14,453 nucleotides of DNA from Kocuria sp. (GTDB lineage Bacteria; Actinomycetota; Actinomycetes; Actinomycetales; Micrococcaceae): the NCBI GenBank assembly GCA_030453435.1, contig JAKDKI010000021.1, forward strand, positions 1 to 14,453. Reading direction: 5' to 3'. Shown piece by piece: positions 6,615 through 14,285 of this stretch (position 1 is the first letter of the stretch; every line of letters begins with the position of its first letter). The position numbers and the translations under genes were made by a program. Under the pieces are notes generated by a model that was not told the origin of the DNA, searched no databases, and was given only the letters and a program-made list of their open reading frames with translations.

Positions 6615-9084
6615 CGTAACCCAACAGGGTGGGCATCAAAGCGGGGTGTAACTGGTGCCCCATGCCGGGAATCTCGATGAACGTGGCACCTGGAATAGCT
6701 TCCGCGGTCGCGGGGCCGCCGTCCGGTCGAACGATCTTGTCCTTGTCACCGTGAATCACCAGGGTGGGAGCGGTGATGTCCGCGAGCACCTCCGCACGAT
6801 TGCCGGAGGCCCGAATCGCGCCGATCTGGCGCCGCATAGCCGCGGATTCACCGTGCGGATTGAGCGACCGGTCCCAGTGGGCTGCGGCCAGCTGTGCCTC
6901 GTAAGCCTCATCGATCGGATAGCCCGGCCCCGCCAAGTGTCGCCCGATGATCGTGCGACCCCTGATGTACACCGACCGATTGGGCGCACCCGGGAGCATC
7001 AACATGGCCGCGGTGGAGGTTGCGGTGGTACCCACCTCGGGGTCACCAGTGGTCGAACAGATGGAGACTATACGCCGCACTAGCTCCGGATGATGTGCAG
7101 CCAGGGACTGGGCGATCATCCCGCCCAACGAAAACCCGATGAGGTCCGCCCGGTCGATGCCGAGCGCTCGCATGGTGTCCGCGACATCCTCGCTCATGTC
7201 CTCCACGGTGTACTGCTCCGCGGGGAGGTCGCCGCTCAGCAACTGCCGGGCAGAGGGTGCCTTGGACGTGGCCCGGAACGAACGGCCTTCGTCCCGGTTG
7301 TCGATGCGAACCACGCGGAACCCCTGGTTGACCAAGGATTTCACGAAGGAGATGGGCCACGCGGTCAGGTCAAAGGCCAGACCGGTGATCATGATGACCG
7401 CTGGGCCGTCCTCGGGGCCGTCGATCCGTACGCACATGCTGCGCCCGTCACCGAGATCCACGATTTCCTCCACGCCCGTATCTCCCGGCCCCGCGAGCAA
7501 GGTGGGCAGCTCCTGGAGAACGGGGGCGGCGGCGTCGTCGAACCGTAAGAACTCATCGACCACGGGTCGCGACCTGAGCTCGCGGCGGTCGGCCAAGTAG
7601 CTCATGGACATCAGCCACGGGCTGCGGGTGCCCTGTTTGGGGAGGCCGTCCAGTGCGCGTTGGATGTAGCCGGCGTCGAAGTCGAGCAGGGGTTTGGTCT
7701 TGAGCCCGTCCGGGGCGACCGGTCGTGCGGAGACGGCACCGATCCCGTCCATGTGCGCGAGCAGGCGCGAGAACCAGTCGACGAGAAGACCGATCTTGAG
7801 CGTCCAAGACGCGTTGGTGTATCCGATCGCGAACGCGAAATTGGGCATGTCACTGAGCATCACACCGCGGTAAGCGACCTTCTCGGTGAGATCCACGGGC
7901 GTGCCGTCCAAGCTGAAGCGGGCCCCGCCGAACAGCAACACGTTGAACCCCGTGGCGGTGATGATGATGTCCGCCGGGATCTCCTGGCCGTTCTCCATCC
8001 GCACGCCGGACTCGGTGATTTCGTCGATGGTTCCGGTGACCACGTGGCCACTCCCGGATTTGAGCGCACGGTAAAAATCCCCACCCGGCGCCACGCACAC
8101 GCGCTGATCCCACGGTTTATAGGGCGGGCTGAAGTGTTCTCTGACGGAGACGTCGTCGGGAAGCTGCGATTTGTTGACCGCCGCGATAGCGCCCCTGACC
8201 AGGTGCGGCGCGATTTTGCTGGTCTTCCACAGCAACCGTTGCTGCCGAGTGGCCACCGCGCGGGCAACGTGCGAGGAGCGCTCGTCACCCAGCCGAGGTT
8301 TGAGGGCTTTCGCCAGATGATTCTCCTTGGGAACGGGAATGATGTAGCTGGGCGTGCGCTGCACCATGGTCACGTTCGCTCCACGTTCCACGAGGGCGGG
8401 CAGCAGCGTGATGGCGGTGGCACCGCTGCCGATGACCACCACGTTCTTGCCCGCCACGTCCATGTCTTGGGGCCAAAGCTGCGGGTGAACCACGGTGCCC
8501 TGGAACCGCTTCAAGCCCGGGATGTCCGGTTCATTCGGCTGGTCATAGCGGTAGTAGCCGGTCGCGTTGAACAGCCACGAGGCGGTCACTTCCAGGTACT
8601 CACCCGTCCCGCTGGGTTCTCGGGGTGCCGACGACGCCGCGGGGTCGCCTTGGTCCCGCTGTCCCTGGGCGGGGTGGGGGCCAGTGCGCCGAGCTTCTGG
8701 TGTGGCCGTGCGTTCCACGGTGACGCACCAGTGGCTGTGGTGAGGAGACCAGTCGGCGGCGACCATGCGTTGGTTGAAACGGATGAGCTCGTTCACGCCG
8801 TACTCGCGAGCGGTGTCGCGAATGTACTGCAAGATGGCCGGGCCTTTGGCAATGGATTGAGGTCCGGTCCACGGCCGGAATTCGTATCCGAAGGTGTACA
8901 GGTCCGAGTCCGCGCGCACTCCCGGGTAGCGGAACAGGTCCCACGTACCGCCAGTAGCATCGCGGGATTCCAGGATGCCGATCTTCTTGTGTGGGTGTTC
9001 CTTGCGCAGTTTGCACGCAGCACCAATGCCGCTCAGACCTGCGCCGATGATGAGGATGTCGAAGTGCTCAGCGTCCGTGGACAT
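6571..9084 (-). CDS. Fusion: EtaA-like Baeyer-Villiger monooxygenase + alpha/beta hydrolase
   Basis: This single 837-residue reading frame holds two enzymes. Residues 1-~515 match EtaA-type flavin monooxygenases: FAD Rossmann motif GAGLSG (14-19), GGTWDLFRYPGVRADSD (45-61), the Baeyer-Villiger fingerprint FQGTVVHPQLWP (194-205), NADPH motif GSGATA (219-224), and the family strings ADIIITATG and GYTNASWTLK. Residues ~535-837 are an alpha/beta hydrolase with a NRDEGRS segment (596-602), nucleophile elbow GFSLGG (S652), probable acid D782 (in HGDKDKIV) and catalytic H810 (GMGHQLH). Baeyer-Villiger enzymes turn ketones into esters or lactones, and a hydrolase would cut these, so the fusion suggests two consecutive steps in one polypeptide. 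Residues ~124-160 are a Pro/Gly/Ala-rich insert absent from EtaA as I recall it. No strong ribosome site is seen; TATTCA 6 bases before the ATG may be a weak -10. Confidence 0.88.
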   Translation of the reverse strand: MSTDAEHFDILIIGAGLSGIGAACKLRKEHPHKKIGILESRDATGGTWDLFRYPGVRADSDLYTFGYEFRPWTGPQSIAKGPAILQYIRDTAREYGVNELIRFNQRMVAADWSPHHSHWCVTVERTATPEARRTGPHPAQGQRDQGDPAASSAPREPSGTGEYLEVTASWLFNATGYYRYDQPNEPDIPGLKRFQGTVVHPQLWPQDMDVAGKNVVVIGSGATAITLLPALVERGANVTMVQRTPSYIIPVPKENHLAKALKPRLGDERSSHVARAVATRQQRLLWKTSKIAPHLVRGAIAAVNKSQLPDDVSVREHFSPPYKPWDQRVCVAPGGDFYRALKSGSGHVVTGTIDEITESGVRMENGQEIPADIIITATGFNVLLFGGARFSLDGTPVDLTEKVAYRGVMLSDMPNFAFAIGYTNASWTLKIGLLVDWFSRLLAHMDGIGAVSARPVAPDGLKTKPLLDFDAGYIQRALDGLPKQGTRSPWLMSMSYLADRRELRSRPVVDEFLRFDDAAAPVLQELPTLLAGPGDTGVEEIVDLGDGRSMCVRIDGPEDGPAVIMITGLAFDLTAWPISFVKSLVNQGFRVVRIDNRDEGRSFRATSKAPSARQLLSGDLPAEQYTVEDMSEDVADTMRALGIDRADLIGFSLGGMIAQSLAAHHPELVRRIVSICSTTGDPEVGTTATSTAAMLMLPGAPNRSVYIRGRTIIGRHLAGPGYPIDEAYEAQLAAAHWDRSLNPHGESAAMRRQIGAIRASGNRAEVLADITAPTLVIHGDKDKIVRPDGGPATAEAIPGATFIEIPGMGHQLHPALMPTLLGYVTEHLVEPAQRPTS

Positions 9085-9121
9085 GCTTCATGAATAGCAG
9101 GGGTTCCTGCGATTTACATGA

Positions 9122-9544
9122 TCAATCCAGGTGGTCCCACACACTGAGATCCTGCCAACCAACGGTCACGGTACGGAGGTATTTGGCGCCCTTGACCTCC
9201 CGCGCTGCTTGCTCGGTGGCAAAAACTCCCAGGGGAGCTGGATTGCGGTCCGCTGAAACGTGGGAATGACGGCTGCGTCTGCCTTCGAACACGATGAAGA
9301 GCTGATCGCCGTCACCCACGGCCGGCGCGTCAGGAACGGTGAAGCGTTCCCACATCACTCGGTAGGTGGGGCGAACGGCCAGCTGATCCTTTTCAATGGC
9401 GCGGGCATCGAATTCGGTGCGGGTCACGGCGACAAGCGGGGCGTCTGAGGATTCAGGGTGCTGTTGGAAGACCAGAAATGTCTCAGGTTGGCCGCCACGG
9501 AAATTGAGGAGCTTCTCAAGAATGGATGTGAACGGTCGGTTCAT
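9122..9544 (-). CDS. Hypothetical protein upstream of the monooxygenase fusion
   Basis: This 140-residue soluble protein was not recognised. It has no signal peptide or membrane segment. Its composition is protein-like, with alternating hydrophobic strands (FLVFQQ, LVAVTRTEFD, QLFIVFEG) and a C-terminal WQDLSVWDHLD. An in-frame TAA lies one codon before the ATG at 9544, so the gene cannot extend further upstream. No Shine-Dalgarno is evident. The stop is 37 bases from the fusion gene start on the same strand, so the two may be co-transcribed. No function can be assigned. Confidence 0.6.
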   Translation of the reverse strand: MNRPFTSILEKLLNFRGGQPETFLVFQQHPESSDAPLVAVTRTEFDARAIEKDQLAVRPTYRVMWERFTVPDAPAVGDGDQLFIVFEGRRSRHSHVSADRNPAPLGVFATEQAAREVKGAKYLRTVTVGWQDLSVWDHLD

Positions 9545-9758
9545 GGATTAACCATGGCCGACAAACCACCGGTTGTCTGCTGTTTTACCATTTATGAAGG
9601 CAAACGTTCCAGGTGTCACCAATGTTGTTGGCGATTCTGGTGAATTCTGCACCGTGCTAGGAGAGGAAGCCCGTCAGCTGAAATCGCACGGGTGGGGGTG
9701 GCGTCCGTTGTGCTCTGCATTCCGAGGGGCTACATCACCGGATGGTGGCGAATACGCA

Positions 9759-9778
9759 CTGATCGACGTTACGACCCG
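9759..9778 (-). repeat. Repeat R1 of five (minus orientation)
   Basis: The core CTGATCGAC is at 9759-9767. Read on the minus strand the whole unit is CGGGTCGTAACGTCGATCAG, the closest copy to the consensus CGGGTCGNAACGTCGATCAG. Confidence 0.7.
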
Positions 9779-9796
9779 CTCTCTCGGTCCCGTAAT

Positions 9797-9816
9797 CTGA
9801 TCGACTTTCCGACCCG
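9797..9816 (-). repeat. Repeat R2 of five (minus orientation)
   Basis: The core CTGATCGAC is at 9797-9805. On the minus strand the unit reads CGGGTCGGAAAGTCGATCAG. It forms the left arm of the imperfect hairpin at 9797-9850. Confidence 0.7.
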
Positions 9817-9830
9817 GATTTCCGGATTTC

Positions 9831-9850
9831 CGGGCGTTACCGTCGATCAG
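9831..9850 (+). repeat. Repeat R3 of five (plus orientation)
   Basis: CGGGCGTTACCGTCGATCAG, with an intact GTCGATCAG core at 9842-9850 and a diverged left half. It forms the right arm of the imperfect hairpin. Confidence 0.65.
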
Positions 9851-9871
9851 TATGCAGACGGCCGTAGCGGC

Positions 9872-9896
9872 CGGGTCGAATCGTCGATCAGACTGC
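9872..9896 (+). repeat. Repeat R4 of five (plus orientation)
   Basis: CGGGTCGAATCGTCGATCAG, followed by ACTGC, which is shared with R5. The core is at 9883-9891. Confidence 0.7.
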
Positions 9897-9923
9897 TGCC
9901 GGGGTAGCCGGAGCGACCGGCGC

Positions 9924-9948
9924 GCGGTCCTAACGTCGATCAGACTGC
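9924..9948 (+). repeat. Repeat R5 of five (plus orientation)
   Basis: GCGGTCCTAACGTCGATCAG, followed by ACTGC as in R4. The core is at 9935-9943. It ends 31 bases before the stop codon of the decarboxylase gene. Confidence 0.65.
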
Positions 9949-9979
9949 GACCTCGTACCTTGGAACCCCGGGCCCAGCC

Positions 9980-11608
9980 TCAGATCCGGAGGTGCACCAG
10001 GCTCGGCCCGGAGATGCTCAGCGCTTGTTCCACGGTGGAAGCCAGGCTGTCCATGGTCGCGGGCAGTCCGGTGGCACCGAAGGATTCCGCGAGCTGAACC
10101 CAGTCCGGCTGTTTGAGGTCCACGGCCAGCGGGTCGATGTCACGGTCCACCATGCCTTGGCGAATCTCGCCGTAGCCGCCGTTGTCCACGCAGATAATCG
10201 GCAGGTCCAGTTCGAGTTCCACCGCGGTCATCAGCTCTTGGATGCTGAACATCAGGGCACCGTCGCCCAGTAGACACACCACCGGGCGATCCGGGGCGGC
10301 CAATTTGGCGCCGATCGCGGCGGGCAGGCCGTAGCCAAGCGTCGCGTACGTACCCATGTACAGCAGCGAGTGCGGGGTGGGTGCGCGGAAGAACGTGGTG
10401 GAGCCCATGTACGTCACCTGCGAGGAGTCACCGGCCATGATCGTGTTGTCCGGGACCACTTCCATGATGGTTTCGTTGAGCGCGGCCAGGTCGGGAGCCC
10501 ACTGGCGCCCCTCGTTGTCCATGGCGTCGAATACCTCGCGCAGGTCACGGGCTTCCCGATCGCCGACGCCGCTCCCCCCGTCCGCACGCAAGGCCCCCAG
10601 CAACTGCGGCACCACGGCCGCCGAGTTGCCCGGAACCTCGATATCCGGGGTGAGGTTGCACAGCATCTGATCGCGCATGATGTCCACGCGAATGATCGGC
10701 CCCTGGGGCGCGATGTCGCCGCCCCACAATTCGGCCTCGCCCACCTTTGAGCCGATGACCAAAAGAGCATCCGCAGTGCGCAGGAACGAATGCGCGGTGC
10801 TCAGCCGCAGGTCCGCGCCCAAGGACAATCGGTGCTTCTCCGGAATCGCGCCCTTGCCGTTGGTCGTGGTGATGACGGGAGCTTCCAGCAACTCCGCCAG
10901 CTCCAACAACTGAGGGCCAGCAGCCAACGAGCCACCGCCGGCCAGGATGACCGGTCGGGAAGCTGCGGCGAGCGCGGTTGCTGCCGCATCGACGTCGGAC
11001 GCCGGTGCGGGTTGCGGCGCGCCCAGTGGACGCGGGGCCGTTGCGGAGGCAGGCACGTCCGATGGGCCCTCGAGGATGTCCAGCGGAATCTCGATGTGAA
11101 TGGGCCGTGGACGGGAATGAGCAAAATCGCGCATGGCGTCGTGAATCATGATCACGGCCTCGGCCCCGGAGGTCACGCGGCGGGACTGACCCACGATGGC
11201 GTTGACGGCCGCGGAAGGGTTCTTGGTCTCGTGCAGCGACCCGATGTCCCGGAAATCCTGCCCCACCGGGCGTCCCGGGGACAGCAGGATCATGGGTCGG
11301 GATTCGGCGTAGGCGGTGGCCGCACCGGAGAGCGAATTCAGCAGCCCCGGCCCGGAGGTCGTGATGACCACGCCCGGCAGCCCGCTTACCTGCGACCAGC
11401 CGTCCGCGCCGTAGGACGCGCCCTGCTCGTGCCGCGTGGTGATCGCCCGGATCCCCAGCGCGCGCAGCGGCCGGTAGAACTCGAGCGAGTGCGTGCCCGG
11501 AATGCCGAACACCGTGTCGATCCCGTAGCCGCGCAGGGTTTCCAGGACCGCGCGGGCCACGGTGCGCTCGGGGTACGACGTCGCCTGGTTGTCTAAGTTT
11601 TCGCTCAC
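9980..11608 (-). CDS. ThDP-dependent 2-oxoacid decarboxylase-like enzyme (AruI-like)
   Basis: This 542-residue protein has the three-domain layout of acetolactate synthase/2-oxoacid decarboxylase enzymes. The pyrimidine-binding domain has the catalytic Glu (E61, in RHEQGA). A central domain lies at ~200-340. The diphosphate-binding domain has GDG at 448-450 and Asn at 476 (GDG-x25-N). The start is GTG at 11608, which overlaps the symporter stop as GTGA, with AAGGAGG 7 bases upstream; an ATG at 11638 would lie inside the symporter gene. The family alone would allow an acetolactate synthase-like role. The neighbouring ureohydrolase and aminotransferase point instead to 2-ketoarginine decarboxylase, as in the Pseudomonas AruI pathway. 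Its length is close to AruI (about 560). Substrate assignment is inference. Confidence 0.82.
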   Translation of the reverse strand: MSENLDNQATSYPERTVARAVLETLRGYGIDTVFGIPGTHSLEFYRPLRALGIRAITTRHEQGASYGADGWSQVSGLPGVVITTSGPGLLNSLSGAATAYAESRPMILLSPGRPVGQDFRDIGSLHETKNPSAAVNAIVGQSRRVTSGAEAVIMIHDAMRDFAHSRPRPIHIEIPLDILEGPSDVPASATAPRPLGAPQPAPASDVDAAATALAAASRPVILAGGGSLAAGPQLLELAELLEAPVITTTNGKGAIPEKHRLSLGADLRLSTAHSFLRTADALLVIGSKVGEAELWGGDIAPQGPIIRVDIMRDQMLCNLTPDIEVPGNSAAVVPQLLGALRADGGSGVGDREARDLREVFDAMDNEGRQWAPDLAALNETIMEVVPDNTIMAGDSSQVTYMGSTTFFRAPTPHSLLYMGTYATLGYGLPAAIGAKLAAPDRPVVCLLGDGALMFSIQELMTAVELELDLPIICVDNGGYGEIRQGMVDRDIDPLAVDLKQPDWVQLAESFGATGLPATMDSLASTVEQALSISGPSLVHLRI

Positions 11609-13050
11609 GACTTGGCCTCCTTGATCCGCTGGGACCACTCAGTAGAGATTTCGGACGAGGTGCGCTTGGTCAGAAGCGACACCACCACGTAGACGAGGAC
11701 CGAGGACAGCAGGCCCAGGTAGATGGGGACGTTGGCGAGTACGCCGAACACCGCCATCGACACCAGGGTGACCAGCGAGCCCACGGCCATGGAGACTGCG
11801 GCGCCCATCGCGGTTCCGCGCTTCCAAACCAGACCGCCCAGGATGGCGACCAACAGGCCACCGACCAGCACGTTGTACGCAATGGTCAGGGCCACCACGG
11901 TGGAGGGGACGAGCATGGAGATGAACGTGACCACCAGTCCCACGACCACCACGTAGACGCGATCCTTGAAGACGGAGGCGTCCTCGGAGCGGGCGCGAGC
12001 GACGTCGTCGTGGGAAGCCCCGAACAGGCCCTTGAGGGTGGGGATCACGTCAACGCGCGCGACCGTGGATGCGGCGATCATTGCGCCCGAGGCCGTGGAC
12101 ATCATGGCCGCAACACCGGCGGCGAGCACCACGCCACCCAGGCCGGCGGGAACGCGCATCTGGGCCATGGCGGCGAACGCCTCTTCCGGTACGGAGAGGT
12201 TGGGGAGCACGGCCGCCGCGGCGGTGCCGATGAGCGCACCGGCCACACCGTACAGCGCAACGTACACGGCGGCGCCCAGGCCGGACCAGCGGGCGACCTG
12301 CGGGGAGCGGGCGGTGAACACACGCTGCCAGATGTCCTGACCGATCAGCATGCCAAAGCCGTAGACCACGAATTGCGTGATGATCGCTTGGAAGCCCATG
12401 GAGCCCCAATGGAAGTAGGTGGTGTCCAGGCGTTCGGTCAGTCCGTTGATGCCGCCGGCGGCGGAGAGCGAGAACGGCAGCAGGATCAGGAACATGCCGA
12501 TGGTCATGAACACGAACTGCATCAAGTCCGTCAGGGTGATGGACCACATTCCGCCCAACACGGAGTAGCCGATCACCACTGCACCGCCCAGCAGGATGGC
12601 CCACGGACGGGAAATCGGGAACAGCACGGAGAAAATCGACGCGTAGGCCGCGGTGGAAGTCACCGAGATCATGAGCGTGTACGCGAGCATCACGAACGAG
12701 GACGCGCTGGCCCCGCCCCGGTCGCCATAGCGCAACTGCAGCATCTGCGAGACCGTGAAGACCTTGAGCGACTGGATGCGTCCGGCGAAGAAGAGACTCA
12801 GCGCGGCCAGGCCGGTCGCGATGGCGACCACGAGCCACATGCCCGAGATGCCGTACTGGTAACCCAGGCCCACGCCTCCCACGGTGGACGCGCCACCCAG
12901 AACGACGGCGGCCATGGTGGAGGTGTAGAGACCGGGACCGAGCCGCCGGCCTGCCACACGGTAATCCGTTGCCGTCTTGGCGCGGCGTGCCGCCCACAGC
13001 CCGATGGCCACCATGGCCACCAGGTACAGCACAATGACAAGCACATTCAT
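11605..13050 (-). CDS. Sodium:solute symporter (SSS family)
   Basis: This 481-residue transporter has about 13 membrane segments, normal for the SSS family. Family signatures are visible: an N-terminal segment followed by ATDYRVAGRRLG, GGMWSITLTDLMQ at 166-178, and the sodium-site region MMSTASGAMIAAST at 316-329. I chose the ATG at 13050 because the first membrane helix begins there and GAGGAG lies 9 bases upstream. A start at 13161 would add 37 polar residues unlike the family. The stop overlaps the decarboxylase start (GTGA), so the two are translated together. By context it may import arginine, agmatine or 4-guanidinobutyrate, but the substrate cannot be read from the sequence. Confidence 0.87.
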   Translation of the reverse strand: MNVLVIVLYLVAMVAIGLWAARRAKTATDYRVAGRRLGPGLYTSTMAAVVLGGASTVGGVGLGYQYGISGMWLVVAIATGLAALSLFFAGRIQSLKVFTVSQMLQLRYGDRGGASASSFVMLAYTLMISVTSTAAYASIFSVLFPISRPWAILLGGAVVIGYSVLGGMWSITLTDLMQFVFMTIGMFLILLPFSLSAAGGINGLTERLDTTYFHWGSMGFQAIITQFVVYGFGMLIGQDIWQRVFTARSPQVARWSGLGAAVYVALYGVAGALIGTAAAAVLPNLSVPEEAFAAMAQMRVPAGLGGVVLAAGVAAMMSTASGAMIAASTVARVDVIPTLKGLFGASHDDVARARSEDASVFKDRVYVVVVGLVVTFISMLVPSTVVALTIAYNVLVGGLLVAILGGLVWKRGTAMGAAVSMAVGSLVTLVSMAVFGVLANVPIYLGLLSSVLVYVVVSLLTKRTSSEISTEWSQRIKEAKS

Positions 13051-13089
13051 GAAGGGATACTCCTCGAGACATGACGGGGGGCCGCTGGT

Positions 13090-13109
13090 GCGAGACGGGT
13101 TGATCTCGC
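13090..13109. promoter_or_regulatory. Inverted repeat in the divergent promoter region, candidate operator
   Basis: GCGAGA (13090-13095) and TCTCGC (13104-13109) are separated by 8 bases. The repeat lies 40 bases upstream of the symporter start. The size and symmetry suit a dimeric repressor. No regulator gene is seen in the window. Confidence 0.35.
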
Positions 13110-13123
13110 GGAACCGGTACAGG

Positions 13124-13138
13124 GCATAGGGTTTATGC
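13124..13138. promoter_or_regulatory. Second inverted repeat in the divergent promoter region
   Basis: GCATA-GGGTT-TATGC is a perfect 5-5-5 repeat near the middle of the 194-base gap between the divergent operons. It is followed by an AT-rich patch (13151-13160, with TATCAC at 13156-13161 as a possible plus-strand -10). It could control one or both directions. Confidence 0.35.
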
Positions 13139-13213
13139 ACCAGGTCACAGAAAAATATCACTGCAGCGACGTTGGGCCGATCACATCCTGGTTGCCCGCG
13201 GAGCGTGTGGTGT

Positions 13214-13230
13214 CCCGAGCGATCCTCGGG
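13214..13230 (+). promoter_or_regulatory. Hairpin directly before the ureohydrolase ribosome site
   Basis: CCCGAG (13214-13219) and CTCGGG (13225-13230) form a 6-bp stem with a 5-base loop. The ribosome site (AAGAAGGGAG, 13231-13240) starts right after it, ahead of the GTG at 13245. It could affect translation or serve as an operator half. It has no T-run. Confidence 0.35.
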
Positions 13231-13244
13231 AAGAAGGGAGAACC

Positions 13245-14285
13245 GTGGAACCGGAACGCATTGTGGAAACCACGGCTGACGGGCAAGAACGCGTGGGGCC
13301 GGTCAATGCGGCCCTCACCCCGCGGTGGGTCGGACCCGCCACGTTCGCCCGCTTACCGCGTACGGATCAGGTCGAACACACGGACATTGCTGTGGTGGGA
13401 ATCCCGTTCGACTCCGGAGTGTCGTACCGCTCCGGTGCTCGCTTCGGCCCCAATCATGTGCGCGAATCCTCGCGGCTGCTGCGGCCCTACAACCCCGCTC
13501 AGAATCACTCACCGTTCGCCCACCTGCAGGTCGCGGATGCCGGTGATCTGGTGGGTAACCCGTTCGACATCAAGGACGCCATCACGGCCATCGAGACCGG
13601 TGCGCTGGAGTTGATGGGTTCTGACACCAAGATCGTGGCCATCGGTGGCGATCACACCATTGCCCTGCCCCTGATGCGCGCCGCTCATTCTCGGCACGGC
13701 AAGATTGCGCTGCTGCACTTTGACGCTCACTTGGATACGTGGGACACCTACTTCGGCGCGGAGTTCACGCACGGCACGCCGTTCCGCCGGGCCTTCGAAG
13801 AGGGCATCATCGATACGGACGCCGTGATGCACGTGGGTACCCGCGGCCCGCTCTACGGCACTCAGGACTTGGAGGACGATTCCTCCTTCGGGTTTGAGAT
13901 CGTCTCCTCCGCGGATGTCATGCGCTCCGGTGTGGATGCCGTTGTCCAGACATTGCGCGAGCGCGTGGGCGACCGCCCGCTCTACATCTCCCTGGACATC
14001 GACGTCCTGGATCCCGCCCACGCACCCGGAACGGGCACGCCCGAGGCCGGTGGCATGACCAGCCGCGAGGTCCTCGAGATCCTGCGTGGCTTGCGTGGAC
14101 TCGATGTGGTTGCGTGCGACGTCGTGGAGGTCGCCCCCGCTTACGATCACGCCGAGATCACCGGCATTGCCGCAGCTCACGTGGTCTATGACTTGATCAC
14201 GCTCATCAGCCTGGGCCCCGACGCAGCTGCCGACGGCCCCGCGTACGGCATCTCCGGCGCGCAATACGGCGAGGGGGCGAAGTAA
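13245..14285 (+). CDS. speB: Agmatinase/guanidinobutyrase-family ureohydrolase
   Basis: This 346-residue enzyme of the arginase superfamily hydrolyses a guanidino compound to an amine and urea using two manganese ions. All six metal ligands are present: H137 (GGDHT), D160, H162 and D164 (DAHLD), D251 and D253 ([19 protein letters not shown]). The start is GTG at 13245 with a strong AAGAAGGGAG ribosome site. The motifs are of the agmatinase type and do not by themselves separate agmatinase from guanidinobutyrase. The neighbouring decarboxylase and aminotransferase favour 4-guanidinobutyrate as substrate (product GABA). The stop codon overlaps the next ATG (TAATG), so the downstream aminotransferase is translated with it. 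The symbol is given as the family name only; gbuA would apply if the context inference is right. Confidence 0.9.
   Translation: MEPERIVETTADGQERVGPVNAALTPRWVGPATFARLPRTDQVEHTDIAVVGIPFDSGVSYRSGARFGPNHVRESSRLLRPYNPAQNHSPFAHLQVADAGDLVGNPFDIKDAITAIETGALELMGSDTKIVAIGGDHTIALPLMRAAHSRHGKIALLHFDAHLDTWDTYFGAEFTHGTPFRRAFEEGIIDTDAVMHVGTRGPLYGTQDLEDDSSFGFEIVSSADVMRSGVDAVVQTLRERVGDRPLYISLDIDVLDPAHAPGTGTPEAGGMTSREVLEILRGLRGLDVVACDVVEVAPAYDHAEITGIAAAHVVYDLITLISLGPDAAADGPAYGISGAQYGEGAK

Larger units (their letters stand above)
9797..9850. repeat. Imperfect hairpin formed by repeats R2 and R3
   Basis: The outer stem is CTGATCGAC (9797-9805) with GTCGATCAG (9842-9850), 9 bp. After an internal loop comes an inner stem CCCGGA (9813-9818) with TCCGGG (9829-9834), 6 bp. 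The inner region also contains the tandem octamer CCGGATTT at 9814-9821 and 9822-9829. No T-run follows on either strand, so it is not a standard terminator. Confidence 0.5.
9545..9979. other. Gene-free stretch with a repeat cluster in its right half
   Basis: No convincing gene lies in these 435 bases. The left part (9545-9700) is more AT-rich than the flanking genes and holds nothing I recognise. The right part (9759-9948) holds five copies of a ~20-bp repeat, listed separately. The stretch lies beyond the 3' end of the minus-strand decarboxylase gene and upstream of the hypothetical gene. It should therefore contain a terminator and probably a promoter, but neither is clear. Confidence 0.6.

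Noticed and set aside
7660..9093. 477-codon plus-strand frame opposite the monooxygenase half of the fusion
   Set aside because: It lies entirely opposite a gene with clear catalytic motifs. The composition is Arg/His/Gly-rich and shows no recognisable domain.
9692..9907. Short plus-strand frame across the repeat cluster (about 71 codons)
   Set aside because: It has no ribosome site and is crossed by four of the repeat units. Its product resembles nothing I know. The stretch is better described as intergenic repeats.
9759..9948. Possible CRISPR array
   Set aside because: The copies are in both orientations, only ~20 bp long, diverged in their left half and irregularly spaced. No cas genes are present.
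9949..9979. Terminator after the decarboxylase gene
   Set aside because: A CCCGGG-containing GC-rich patch is present, but I found no stable stem followed by a T-run on the minus strand.
12010..13074. 354-codon plus-strand frame opposite the symporter
   Set aside because: It is a shadow of the symporter, dominated by His, Gly, Arg and Glu and lacking any family pattern.
11605..13161. Longer start for the symporter at 13161
   Set aside because: The extra 37 residues are polar and unlike the family. The ATG at 13050 has a good ribosome site and begins the first membrane helix.
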